Positions 25,762 to 33,376 are shown, numbered from the stretch's first letter. The stretch: DNA of 34,459 nucleotides from Paenalcaligenes sp035302345 (GCA_035302345.1 DATGSS010000068.1:1-34459); one strand, 5' to 3'. Numbers and translations: made by a program. The notes: a model not told the origin generated them from the letters alone.

Positions 25762-26655
25762 CTACAATACATCTAAGCCCAGATCTAAGTTGCGGGCACT
25801 ATGAGTGAGCCAGCCTACTGAAATGTAATCAACACCGGTTGCTGCAATTTCATTAATACGTTCAGGGGTAATACCGCCACTGGCCTCGGTGACTGCACGG
25901 TCCGCGCATTTGCGCACTGCTCTTAGCAGCGTATCTGGATCCATATTGTCCAGTAAAATGATCTTTGCGCCATGCTCTAACGCTTCGTCTAATTGCACCA
26001 AATTATCGACCTCGATCTCTATCGCTACCATATGCCCTACCGTTTTGCGGGCTTTTTCTAATGCTTGGGCGATACCTCCAGCCAAAGCTATATGGTTATC
26101 TTTGATGAGTACTGCATCGTCCAAAGCCAAACGATGGTTATATCCGCCCCCTACCCTAACCGCATATTTTTGCAAAGCACGTAGCCCAGGCAGAGTCTTG
26201 CGTGTGCAAGTAATTTTACTGTCATAAGGATGGACTCGGGCACACAAATCAGCGGTTGCGGTGGCCACACCAGATAAATGTCCTAGAAAATTTAAAGCTG
26301 TGCGCTCACCCGCCAAGATTGAACGAGTCGGTCCTTGGACCCGCGCCAAAACTTGCCCTGGGTGTATTTGGGCACCATCTTCACTATGGAAATCTACACG
26401 CACACGTTCATCCAGTTGTGCAAAAACTGCAGATGCCAAACCACTACCGGCCAATACCCCGGTCTCGCGGGCACAAATAAATAATTCACTCTCGTGCGAT
26501 AAAGGAATTAAAGCTTGACTGGTCAGATCACCACCACGAGCTAAATCCTCTTGTAAAGCTGTCTGTATCAGATCACTGTATTGATGGGGAAATAATTCAG
26601 CCAAAAAAGAGCTGCTAATCTGCGTGCACTCATCAGCCAAGGTTGTTACGCTCAT
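25762..26655 (-). CDS. nadC: Nicotinate-nucleotide pyrophosphorylase (quinolinate phosphoribosyltransferase, carboxylating)
   Basis: NadC converts quinolinate and PRPP to nicotinate mononucleotide, the entry of de novo NAD synthesis. The 297-residue protein has EDLARGGDLTSQALI near the N-terminus, GERTALNFLGHLSGVAT, the PRPP/quinolinate-binding CTRKTLPGLRALQKYAVRVGGGYNHR, DNHIALAGG, IEIEVDNLVQLDEAL, ILLDNMDPDTL, and EASGGITPERINEIAATGVDYISVG. The ATG follows GGAG by five bases. It has its own promoter: a -10 TATAAT (26691-26696, minus strand) covered by two operator-like repeats. A terminator isolates it from the upstream regulator gene. nadA and nadB are not in the window. Confidence 0.96.
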   Translation of the reverse strand: MSVTTLADECTQISSSFLAELFPHQYSDLIQTALQEDLARGGDLTSQALIPLSHESELFICARETGVLAGSGLASAVFAQLDERVRVDFHSEDGAQIHPGQVLARVQGPTRSILAGERTALNFLGHLSGVATATADLCARVHPYDSKITCTRKTLPGLRALQKYAVRVGGGYNHRLALDDAVLIKDNHIALAGGIAQALEKARKTVGHMVAIEIEVDNLVQLDEALEHGAKIILLDNMDPDTLLRAVRKCADRAVTEASGGITPERINEIAATGVDYISVGWLTHSARNLDLGLDVL

Positions 26656-26668
26656 GACTACTCCATAC

Positions 26669-26712
26669 TTATACTCAAATAGAGCATTGTATTATACACC
26701 TTTTGAGTATAA
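26669..26712 (-). promoter_or_regulatory. nadC promoter with two NadQ-type operators
   Basis: Two 21-base sites with 3-base spacers. Site 1 (26669-26689) has one perfect half TTATACTCA and a weak partner AGAGCATTG. Site 2 (26692-26712) has TTATACACC and a perfect half TGAGTATAA. On the minus strand the -10 TATAAT falls inside site 2, and the expected transcription start falls in site 1, so both would block RNA polymerase. A second interleaved nine-base inverted repeat (AATGCTCTA and TAGAGCATT) spans the same area. The likely binder is the NAD regulator encoded just upstream. Confidence 0.75.
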
Positions 26713-26756
26713 ATGCTCTAAACAAACTTAATCGCAATCCGTACAAACGAAAGAAG

Positions 26757-26782
26757 CGAAAAAACGCCACATAATGTGGCGT
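26757..26782 (-). terminator. Intrinsic terminator of the NAD-regulator gene
   Basis: Minus-strand stem ACGCCACA with TGTGGCGT around a three-base loop, then a run of T. It lies ten bases past the regulator's stop and makes nadC an independent unit. Confidence 0.9.
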
Positions 26783-26791
26783 ATTCTAGAC

Positions 26792-27787
26792 TCAGCGTGG
26801 CTGACGAGCTAAAGGTAGCTTGGTGCCGGCTATAGACCGCTCCAAGATTACATCACCGCGAAATCGAAATAGTTTAGGAGGACGGCCAGCGCTGACATTA
26901 GCATAGTGCCCAGTTTCCTCTACCAAATTTTGTTGTTCAACCAAGCGGCGAAAGTTTTGCTTATGGAGTACACGCCCAGCCAAAGCCTCGATGGCAGTTT
27001 GTAGCTGCAGCAGCGTAAACGCATCGGGCATCAACTCAAAAACCACCGGGCGATATTTAATTTTTGCACGTAATCGAGCTATTCCTGTAGCTAAAATACG
27101 GCGGTGATCAAAACGCATGGGACGACCCAGAGGATGCTGTGCGTGATTTTCCAACCACTGCTCTTCGTCTAGATCATGGTGCAAACCGTGTTCGTATAAA
27201 ATGTGATCACGCTCGGCTTCTGGAACGAGATTGGCTTCGTACAATAGCTCGTAGCGTTGCAAAACCATTTCTTCGTTCCAGTTAAAACCATCCAAACCAT
27301 AAGCCAAGCAAACTCTTTGCATCCGCCGCTCGCGCTCTTTAGGATCAGCGCAATCGGCTATCCAATCGCGTAGTTTTGGTTCTATATAATCGCTAAGCAA
27401 TGCAGGCTTACCTTGTCGCCAATCTTCCCACGGAAAATAGCCATACCAAAGCTGCCAACCCACATCCGTATGTTGTGGCTGCTCAGTGTCTAAGGTCAGT
27501 GCCAAATAGCTTACAGAAATGACACGCCCGCCCGTCAGATAAGCACGACCTTTATCAGCAAAGGTATACAGCTGCTCTACATAACCCAACCGATACCCTG
27601 TTAGCTGTTCAACCCAAAGCCGCAGGCCGTTTTGCAACGAACGGTGTTCAGTTTGCAATACGCCCGCTGGCAAAGCCCGTGCACAATGAGTGGTCAGAAC
27701 ACTGGGTTCGCCCTCATTTACAGCTACCAAAACAGCTACTAATTCGGCGCTCAAGGCCCATTGTTCTTTTTTTGGCTCGTTTCCCAA
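26792..27787 (-). CDS. nadQ: NAD biosynthesis repressor, NadQ type (Nudix-like domain plus winged helix)
   Basis: A 331-residue regulator matching the COG4111/NadQ pattern: a Nudix-like N-terminal domain (about 12-150; YVEQLYTFADKGR, YFPWEDWRQGKPALL), a middle helical part (RYELLYEANLV, RFDHRRILATGIARLRAKIKYRPVVFELMP) and a C-terminal NrtR-type winged helix (LLQLQTAIEAL, HKQNFRRLVEQQNLVEETG, GRPPKLFRF). The Nudix box (from Gly42) is degenerate: Arg56 and Glu60 remain but the neighbouring catalytic Glu positions are Leu57 and Gln61, so it probably senses a ligand rather than hydrolysing one. It starts with TTG at 27787; AGGA lies nine bases upstream and an in-frame stop a few codons further. 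It should repress nadC through the adjacent operators. NrtR is the nearest alternative name. Confidence 0.85.
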   Translation of the reverse strand: MGNEPKKEQWALSAELVAVLVAVNEGEPSVLTTHCARALPAGVLQTEHRSLQNGLRLWVEQLTGYRLGYVEQLYTFADKGRAYLTGGRVISVSYLALTLDTEQPQHTDVGWQLWYGYFPWEDWRQGKPALLSDYIEPKLRDWIADCADPKERERRMQRVCLAYGLDGFNWNEEMVLQRYELLYEANLVPEAERDHILYEHGLHHDLDEEQWLENHAQHPLGRPMRFDHRRILATGIARLRAKIKYRPVVFELMPDAFTLLQLQTAIEALAGRVLHKQNFRRLVEQQNLVEETGHYANVSAGRPPKLFRFRGDVILERSIAGTKLPLARQPR

Positions 27788-27888
27788 AGCAAACTATCCT
27801 GTATCTATCGCATGAATCAGATCTCTATCATAAGTTATTTGGGAAGACAATGAAAAAACCAAAGCACAAAAATAAAAGGCAATGACAA

Positions 27889-27902
27889 AGAGTCTTGACT
27901 CT
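27889..27902 (-). terminator. Possible fliA terminator hairpin
   Basis: AGAGTC and GACTCT with a two-base centre, followed on the minus strand by TTTGTC. It lies 12 bases after the fliA stop. The loop is too tight and the T-run poor, so confidence is low. Confidence 0.3.
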
Positions 27903-27913
27903 AGGTTAAAGCC

Positions 27914-28681
27914 TTATAACAAGGTCTCAATATCAACTTCTTGGGGAATACGTTCCCAGTGATGAGTTTGCAAGTAAGAACGAATACGGCTAATAGCCTG
28001 GGAACGTAGTTGAGAAATGCGCCCTTCAGACACCTCCATTACGGCGGCAATTTCTTTTTGATTTAAATCATGCTCAAACTGCAGTGATAATAGCAGCTGT
28101 TCACGTTCAGGAAGGTTTTTAATAGCCTCTATCAAACATTGCCGCAGAGCCTGAGTCGTCAAGTGTTCTTGGGGTGTACGCAATGCATAAGACGGTGCGA
28201 CTTGATCGGTACTAAGTACATCTAAAGGATCTGCGCCGGCATGGTCAGTATGTCGAAACATATCACCTAAATGCACCACCTGAGTACCACTCACATCGTG
28301 CAACATCTGCTGATAGTCACTCAACGACAAACCCAATGCGTTTGCCAATTCCGACTCGTTAGGTTCTCGACCAAGTGTGTGACGCAAATCACTCATCGTG
28401 CTTTCTATTTGACGCGCTTTAGAACGCGCGCGCCGGGATAACCAATCCTCATTACGTAGCTCATCTAACAGCGCACCACGTATACGTGTCACAGCATAAG
28501 TTTCAAACTGTGCATCAGCCTGTTCCCGGTAGAGCCGAATCGCACTGAGCAGCCCAATGAGTCCCGCCTGCATTAGATCATCCAAAGAAACGCTGGGCGG
28601 CACGCGTGCCAACATACGCAATGCTTGGCGACGCACCAAGCCCATATGCTTTTGAATCAATTCATTTTCTTTGTGCGACAT
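27914..28681 (-). CDS. fliA: RNA polymerase sigma factor for flagellar operons (sigma-28)
   Basis: FliA directs transcription of late flagellar genes after hook completion. The 255-residue protein has sigma region 2 (HMGLVRRQALRMLARVPPSVSLDDLMQAGLIGLLSAIRLY, then FETYAVTRIRGALLDELR, which contains the -10 recognition helix), region 3 (RQIESTMSDLRHTLGREPNESELANALGLSLSDYQQML) and region 4 (LPEREQLLLSLQFEHDLNQKEIAAVMEVSEGRISQLRSQAISRIR, the -35 helix-turn-helix). It is divergent from the flaG-fliDST operon, which carries a sigma-28 promoter. The ribosome-binding site before the ATG is weak. Confidence 0.97.
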   Translation of the reverse strand: MSHKENELIQKHMGLVRRQALRMLARVPPSVSLDDLMQAGLIGLLSAIRLYREQADAQFETYAVTRIRGALLDELRNEDWLSRRARSKARQIESTMSDLRHTLGREPNESELANALGLSLSDYQQMLHDVSGTQVVHLGDMFRHTDHAGADPLDVLSTDQVAPSYALRTPQEHLTTQALRQCLIEAIKNLPEREQLLLSLQFEHDLNQKEIAAVMEVSEGRISQLRSQAISRIRSYLQTHHWERIPQEVDIETLL

Positions 28682-28684
28682 AAA

Positions 28685-28732
28685 TTAAGGCTCATATCCA
28701 TGAAATAGCAGATTTATTTTAATGAGCCTTAA
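28685..28732. repeat. Inverted repeat upstream of fliA
   Basis: Perfect 11-base arms TTAAGGCTCAT (28685-28695) and ATGAGCCTTAA (28722-28732) with a 26-base loop. It begins four bases before the fliA ATG, so as RNA it would lie in the fliA leader; as DNA it may bind a dimeric regulator. Confidence 0.6.
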
Positions 28733-28734
28733 AC

Positions 28735-28771
28735 AGGGGTGAAGCAAAGAATAAAAGCACTTTTCACCCCT
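28735..28771. repeat. Second inverted repeat in the fliA-flaG intergenic region
   Basis: Perfect nine-base arms AGGGGTGAA (28735-28743) and TTCACCCCT (28763-28771), 19-base loop. It begins two bases after the first inverted repeat. Confidence 0.55.
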
Positions 28772-28780
28772 ATCCAACAC

Positions 28781-28806
28781 CTTAGCCTGGGCATTGTTTG
28801 CCCTAG
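28781..28806. repeat. Third hairpin in the fliA-flaG intergenic region
   Basis: Arms AGCCTGGGCA and TGCCCTAGGCT pair with one bulged base around a short TTGTT loop, just upstream of the sigma-28 promoter. Boundaries are accurate to about two bases. Confidence 0.5.
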
Positions 28807-28822
28807 GCTGTAACAGCAGGGC

Positions 28823-28849
28823 TAAATTATTGGGGAAAACTGCCGTAAA
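28823..28849 (+). promoter_or_regulatory. Sigma-28 (FliA) promoter of the flaG-fliDST operon
   Basis: TAAA (28823-28826), then exactly 15 bases, then GCCGTAAA (28842-28849). The sigma-28 consensus is TAAA-N15-GCCGATAA. It lies about 56 bases before the flaG start and opposite to fliA. Confidence 0.85.
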
Positions 28850-28905
28850 TAGATCTATAACAATTCATTGTCTATTGAGCGCACTGTTTAGGAGCCTTAT
28901 ACGCC

Positions 28906-29283
28906 ATGGTAAAACCCATTCCTATTCACCACGCAATTCAAACACAACAGTTACCCCAAGAACCCCACCAAAAACTAGAGACTGAACAAACACAAATAGA
29001 AACCGTTGTACCTGAACCCACTAAAACCCTTGAGAGCACATTATCTCAAAAAAAGTTGCTGCCAAACTCGATAGAAAGCGCCTTAGAGCAACTTAACGCG
29101 CAAATGCACCCGTGGGCCACAGGCATGCAATTTGAAATGGATCCCGAGCTCGAGCGACTCGTCGTATCTATTATTGATAAGGAAACGGGTGCGGTACTGC
29201 GTAGCATTCCATCAGAAACCTTGCTACGAGTTGCAAAAATGATCACTACTTTCCAAGGGCAGCACGTCAACACTCACGCGTGA
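28906..29283 (+). CDS. flaG: FlaG family flagellar protein
   Basis: A 125-residue protein: a low-complexity, Gln/Pro/Glu-rich N-terminal half and a compact C-terminal FlaG domain (about 70-118) reading GMQFEMDPELERLVVSIIDKETGAVLRSIPSETLLRVAKMI, which matches the family pattern of an Asp/Glu-rich strand, IDKETG turn and IPxE helix. FlaG is linked to control of filament length; the mechanism is not well settled. AGGAG precedes the ATG by about 11 bases, slightly far. It is the first gene after the sigma-28 promoter and 24 bases before fliD. Confidence 0.92.
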   Translation: MVKPIPIHHAIQTQQLPQEPHQKLETEQTQIETVVPEPTKTLESTLSQKKLLPNSIESALEQLNAQMHPWATGMQFEMDPELERLVVSIIDKETGAVLRSIPSETLLRVAKMITTFQGQHVNTHA

Positions 29284-29307
29284 TAACACAGTAAAGGATA
29301 TTGAAAG

Positions 29308-30708
29308 ATGGCTACGATTTCTTCTATAGGCGTTGGTTCTGGGTTACCACTGGACACCCTGCTTGAGGATTTGCTCAAGGTAGAAAGCATCCCTTTGCAA
29401 ATGATAGAACAACGCCAAGATGCAGCACAAAGTCGTTTGTCTGGTTACGGTGTATTAAAAAGTTCTTTAGACAGCTTATACCAGCAGGCCGAAAAATTAG
29501 CACAACCCAAGTCGCTCGTAACACTTAATGCGCGTAGCAGTCATGATGGCATTAAAGTCCAAGCAAACAGCCAAGCCATTGCGGGCAGCTATCAAATTGA
29601 AGTACACGAGACCGCCCGCGCCCAAGAGCTCATCGGGCAAGGCATGACCGATTTAAATAGCGCACTGACAGATAGTGATACTACATTGGACATTCGTCTA
29701 CATGACGGCTCACAAGCTCAAATAGACATTACTGCCGGTACGTCTTTAGAACAGCTCGTAGAAAAAATAAACGCCAACCCCGCATTAGGAATCAATGCCA
29801 CCGTAGTCAACGATGGCTCGGAAACACCCTACCGATTAATGTTACGTGCCCATGATACAGGCACAGATGCCGCCATCCAGAGCATGCAATTCTCGGATGC
29901 GCAATTAGAGGATAAATTTGGCTATACGGCGGGGGAAACCACACAAAATTACACTGTTAATGCTGCGAAAAACGCTGCAATATCAATAAACGGCATTAGC
30001 GTCAGTAGCACTGCCAATGAATTTAAAAATATAATACGCGGTGTGGACTTTACATTGTCCCCACATCGCACCTATGACGCCCCCGTTGAAATTAATATTA
30101 CGCGCGATCTTGATAGCAGTAAAAAACAAATCACAGAGTTAATCAACCGTTATAACCAGCTTTTGGGTGACATTGATAAACTCACCCGCTATGACACTGA
30201 AAGCCAGTCAGGCAGTGCTTTGATGGGCGACTCAATGACCCGTCGCGTCAAAACACAGCTCATGACAGCATTGCAATTTAGCCTACCGGGCGGCGATCTA
30301 AGAACGTTAGGCCAAATTGGCATAGAAACCGATCATGCCACGGGCAAATTAAAAATAAATGAAAACGCGCTCAATGAAGCCTTGGGCAATGATACCGCGG
30401 GAGTCAATAGTCTTTTTGCAGCTCAAGACGGTCTGGGTGAGCGCATGACGCAAGCCATTGCACCGTTCCTTAAGGGCGATGGTGCGCATAAAAGCTTTCT
30501 GGAGGTTGCCACGGATAGCATCAACAGTGAAATTCGTGGTCTACAAAAGCAATACCAAAACGCCCAAGATCGAATTGATGCACGCATGGCAAATTATCAA
30601 AAACAATTCCAGCAACTCGATGTACTTGTCAGTCAAATGGATCAAACCAGTATGTATCTGAGTCAGCAGCTAGGAATGCTGGCCAACATGAACAAGCAAA
30701 ACGGATAG
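29308..30708 (+). CDS. fliD: Flagellar filament capping protein (hook-associated protein 2)
   Basis: FliD forms the pentameric cap at the filament tip that promotes flagellin polymerisation. The 466-residue protein has the N-terminal FliD_N coiled region (MATISSIGVGSGLPLDTLLEDLLKVESIPLQMIEQRQDAAQSRLSGYGVLKSSLDSL), a variable central domain, and FliD_C with ITRDLDSSKKQITELINRYNQLLGDIDKLTRYD and a terminal coiled coil (EIRGLQKQYQNAQDRIDARMANYQKQFQQLDVLVSQMDQTSMYLSQQLGML). It is secreted by the flagellar export system without a cleaved signal. AAAGGA lies 11 bases before the ATG. fliS starts three bases after its stop. Confidence 0.96.
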   Translation: MATISSIGVGSGLPLDTLLEDLLKVESIPLQMIEQRQDAAQSRLSGYGVLKSSLDSLYQQAEKLAQPKSLVTLNARSSHDGIKVQANSQAIAGSYQIEVHETARAQELIGQGMTDLNSALTDSDTTLDIRLHDGSQAQIDITAGTSLEQLVEKINANPALGINATVVNDGSETPYRLMLRAHDTGTDAAIQSMQFSDAQLEDKFGYTAGETTQNYTVNAAKNAAISINGISVSSTANEFKNIIRGVDFTLSPHRTYDAPVEINITRDLDSSKKQITELINRYNQLLGDIDKLTRYDTESQSGSALMGDSMTRRVKTQLMTALQFSLPGGDLRTLGQIGIETDHATGKLKINENALNEALGNDTAGVNSLFAAQDGLGERMTQAIAPFLKGDGAHKSFLEVATDSINSEIRGLQKQYQNAQDRIDARMANYQKQFQQLDVLVSQMDQTSMYLSQQLGMLANMNKQNG

Positions 30709-30711
30709 TTT

Positions 30712-31149
30712 ATGACGACCTCTTTTTATTCTAGAAATAAACGCGCCTCAGGTGCTCGTCAGTATGCACAGGTGGGCTTAGAATCACAAATACTCGCGGC
30801 GCGCCCCGAGCAATTAATAAATCTACTCTTTCAGGGCGCACGTACAGCAGTTAAAAAAGCACGTATACATCTTAAAAATGATGATATCGCCCAACGAGGA
30901 TCGATGATTTCCAAAGCAGTTGATATTGTCGATACCGGACTCAAGGCAGCAGTAAACAAAGAAATCGGTGGCGATGTCAGTGCACATCTAATCGATAGCT
31001 ATGACCTCATTGTTTATCATTTGCTACAAGCCAATATCACTGCCGATGAATCCCATTTAAATACTGCCGATACAATGCTCAGCAACCTACATGATGCTTG
31101 GAACGAAGCCGTCCAACTGGCACAAAATCAGGCCACCACTGTCTATTAG
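30712..31149 (+). CDS. fliS: Flagellin export chaperone
   Basis: FliS binds the C-terminal disordered tail of flagellin in the cytoplasm, preventing premature polymerisation and guiding it to the export gate. The 145-residue protein begins with a short N-terminal segment then YAQVGLESQILAARPEQLINLLFQGARTAVKKARIHL, followed by the helical-bundle region RGSMISKAVDIVDTGLKAAVNKEIGGDVSAHLIDSYDLIVYHLLQANITAD typical of FliS. It lies between fliD and fliT with gaps of three and seven bases. Confidence 0.95.
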   Translation: MTTSFYSRNKRASGARQYAQVGLESQILAARPEQLINLLFQGARTAVKKARIHLKNDDIAQRGSMISKAVDIVDTGLKAAVNKEIGGDVSAHLIDSYDLIVYHLLQANITADESHLNTADTMLSNLHDAWNEAVQLAQNQATTVY

Positions 31150-31156
31150 ATTGCCT

Positions 31157-31483
31157 ATGCCCACCTCATTACACCCAAACTCACCGATCATCCTATATCA
31201 ACAATTGGCGCAACTAAGCAATCAAATTGTTGAAAATATTCGGCAACAACAGTGGGTCACTGCCGCCGAGCTATGCCATGTCTACTCTGATATTTTGGAA
31301 TTACTAAAAACCCTGCCTCACCTGACCCGAGAACAGAGAAAAAAAAGACGTGCATTTCTGAGCACAATACTGAATAATGACGCCGAAATCCGTGCGTATT
31401 TAAACCCGCAAAGCCAGGCGATTAACTGTATCCACAATGCCAGCATCAGTAACGCCTATCCTATGCAAACCGGACTGCACTAA
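31157..31483 (+). CDS. fliT: Flagellar protein FliT, FliD-specific chaperone
   Basis: A 108-residue, mostly helical protein located directly after fliD-fliS, the standard place for FliT. In enterobacteria FliT chaperones FliD and inhibits FlhDC. The sequence (LYQQLAQLSNQIVENIRQQQWVTAAELCHVYSDILELLKTLP, then REQRKKRRAFLSTILNNDAEIRAYLNPQ) fits the FliT helical pattern, although this family is poorly conserved and the call leans on position. I use the ATG at 31157; the open frame extends into fliS, but that part is a different-frame shadow. TTG at 31151 is an alternative start adding two residues. Confidence 0.85.
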   Translation: MPTSLHPNSPIILYQQLAQLSNQIVENIRQQQWVTAAELCHVYSDILELLKTLPHLTREQRKKRRAFLSTILNNDAEIRAYLNPQSQAINCIHNASISNAYPMQTGLH

Positions 31484-31503
31484 AAACAAAGAGATTTAAA
31501 AGC

Positions 31504-32538
31504 ATGAGTACTGCTGGGCCATCGCAACTAGGCACAATTTTAATCCAGCGCCTGCATAGCCTCTTGGGAGTAACCCAATCCCAACAAGCCAATTTGATGT
31601 CAGGCGCTAAAGCCAATACCATTACTCCTGCTGAAAAAAGCCAATCAGAACGCCCTTTAAAGCATCCTGATTCACGCCCAACAACACCGCTCGAGCAAAA
31701 AAACCATCCCACACGCATCGCGTCACAACACACTGATAAGGGTAGCTCGAATGCCCCTATGTCGGGCAGCAGTCCACAAAATTCACTGCAGACACATTTG
31801 GGACGCACGGCACAGCTGATTTTGCAATTACTAAATCAACAACCCAAAGCCAATGCCCTCTTGGGGCGTCAACCCCTCATGCAACCACCGCAGATACCCG
31901 CCCAAGGTCAGACCCAGCCCCCCACATCGCAGGCCTTGCTCATACAGCAGAAATTACGCAATGAAATGACCCACAGCGGTCTTTTTTATGAGAGCCTACT
32001 GCACGAAAGCATGCATAAACGTATTGGCAGTGGCAGCCATCTGCGACAACAGCCCCAGAATGTTTTTGCTATGGCAACTGCCTCTGCAATAGCTGCTGAT
32101 GAGCACAGCACGGAATTACCTCTTGAATTGCGTACGATAGTACGCCAACAACTAGAACTACTGGCCACCCAACAATGGGAATGGCGTGGTGAGCTCTGGC
32201 CAGGTGTGCAGATGCTTTGGCGCAACCAAGCACTGCCAGATACAGAGGAGCATCCGCATCCCAATCCACAGCCAAATCACAGCGCTCCCTGGACTAGCCA
32301 AATAGAGTTGCTGTTTTCTGTAGACGATACACTGAATTTTAATATCCAATGGACGACTCAAGAGCTGGTGATACATATTAGCGCTACGCCAACGCGCGCA
32401 AAGCAGCTTAAGCCTTTTAGAGATTTACTAGAAAAACGCCTCAGTGACATACACCCCAATTCCCATATCTATTGGAAAGAACAGCCTCGAAAATCACCTG
32501 AAAATCAAACCAATCCACCCATAGATACCTCATTATGA
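31504..32538 (+). CDS. FliK-like flagellar hook-length control protein
   Basis: A 344-residue protein with a long Gln/Pro/Ser/Thr-rich, probably disordered N-terminal two thirds and a compact C-terminal domain (about 255-325: SQIELLFSVDDTLNFNIQWTTQELVIHISATPTRAKQLKPFRDLLEKRL). That domain has the strand pattern of the FliK C-terminal core, which switches export specificity through FlhB. It is shorter than typical FliK and lies in the filament-cap operon rather than with hook genes, so it may be an accessory or second FliK paralogue. Its stop overlaps the next gene, an FlhB C-terminal-like protein, by four bases, fitting a functional pair. Confidence 0.78.
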   Translation: MSTAGPSQLGTILIQRLHSLLGVTQSQQANLMSGAKANTITPAEKSQSERPLKHPDSRPTTPLEQKNHPTRIASQHTDKGSSNAPMSGSSPQNSLQTHLGRTAQLILQLLNQQPKANALLGRQPLMQPPQIPAQGQTQPPTSQALLIQQKLRNEMTHSGLFYESLLHESMHKRIGSGSHLRQQPQNVFAMATASAIAADEHSTELPLELRTIVRQQLELLATQQWEWRGELWPGVQMLWRNQALPDTEEHPHPNPQPNHSAPWTSQIELLFSVDDTLNFNIQWTTQELVIHISATPTRAKQLKPFRDLLEKRLSDIHPNSHIYWKEQPRKSPENQTNPPIDTSL

Positions 32539-32816
32539 CTAAGCACACCGATCCTAAACGGCGTAGCGCGGTGGCTTTAAGTTACCAAAACAGCACGGAT
32601 CGCGCACCCCGAGTCGTTGCTAAAGGCTACGGAGAACTGGCCGAAGCCATCATCCGCCATGCCGAACAATCCAAACTCTATGTGCATAGCCAACCCGAAC
32701 TTGTCAGTTTACTAATGCAATTAAAACTCGACGAATACATCCCCCCTACCCTATACGAAGTGGTGGCGGAATTATTGGCTTGGGTATATGAGATAGAACA
32801 ACAAAAGAAAACATAA
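32535..32816 (+). CDS. FlhB C-terminal-domain-like protein (EscU/YscU/HrcU family)
   Basis: A 93-residue soluble protein resembling the cytoplasmic C-terminal domain of FlhB: AVALSYQ, APRVVAKGYGELAEAIIRHAEQSKLYVHSQPELVSLLMQLKLDEYIPPTLYEVVAELLAWVYEIEQ. It lacks the membrane domain and the NPTH autocleavage motif; it starts after the equivalent of that site. Free-standing proteins of this type (for example YlqH in Bacillus) occur in many flagellated bacteria, and their function is unclear. The ATGA overlap with the FliK-like gene suggests coupled translation and an association with the export switch. Confidence 0.88.
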   Translation: MTKHTDPKRRSAVALSYQNSTDRAPRVVAKGYGELAEAIIRHAEQSKLYVHSQPELVSLLMQLKLDEYIPPTLYEVVAELLAWVYEIEQQKKT

Positions 32817-33031
32817 AAAAACCGTACTTAGAGAAAGCTGTTCATGCTCGCATTTTAGTTGCCGTTTTTTTGTCTTAAATAATCATTCACTCAATAAAGC
32901 CCTATTTTCCCCGTTTAATAATTGACTTAAACGCACACCAAAAAGAGTAAAGTATTGCAAATACCACCAAAGCTAATGCTTTGGGGAATGCTAGTCACGT
33001 CATTTAAGCTTTATTTGCAGAGGTTTATTTT

Positions 33032-33376
33032 ATGTCCCAGGTTGCGTTATCGAAGATGGCACAAATGCATGCCACCCTTGATTCTATGGCTGCTCAGGCG
33101 GCACAACAACCGAATCGCGCATCAACCACTGCCAATCCAACCGCATCTCTTGAGAACTCCTTTGCAGATGTGCTAGGGGGTGCCTTGCGGGCTGCTTCAA
33201 CAGTTGAAAACAATGCCAACACACAAGCCCAAGCTTTTGAACTGGGTGCTCCTGGGATCAGCTTGAATGACGTGATGGTTGATTTACAAAAAGCAAATCT
33301 CACTTTGCAAACCACCGTGCAAATGCGCAATCGCTTGGTGGCTGCGTATCAAGAAATCGCAAGTATGTCCGTCTAA
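33032..33376 (+). CDS. fliE: Flagellar hook-basal body complex protein FliE
   Basis: FliE joins the MS ring to the proximal rod and is exported early. The 114-residue protein ends with the conserved block FADVLGGALRAASTVENNANTQAQAFELGAPGISLNDVMVDLQKANLTLQTTVQMRNRLVAAYQEIASMSV, which is the FliE signature (the ...NDVM...KA...Q...VRN...AY.EI.....V pattern). AGAGG lies eight bases before the ATG. A 215-base gap separates it from the previous operon, and it is followed by fliF, so it starts the basal-body operon. A small hairpin (arms CCAAAGC and GCTTTGG at 32967-32984) lies in its leader region. Confidence 0.96.
   Translation: MSQVALSKMAQMHATLDSMAAQAAQQPNRASTTANPTASLENSFADVLGGALRAASTVENNANTQAQAFELGAPGISLNDVMVDLQKANLTLQTTVQMRNRLVAAYQEIASMSV

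Noticed and set aside
27850..27885. Tiny Lys-rich frame (MKKPKHKNKRQ) between nadQ and fliA
   Set aside because: Eleven codons with no convincing ribosome-binding site; a chance frame in A-rich sequence.
32922..32953. TTGACT ... TAAAGT as a fliE promoter
   Set aside because: Spacing of 20 bases is outside the normal sigma-70 range, and no sigma-28 or sigma-54 pattern fits either.
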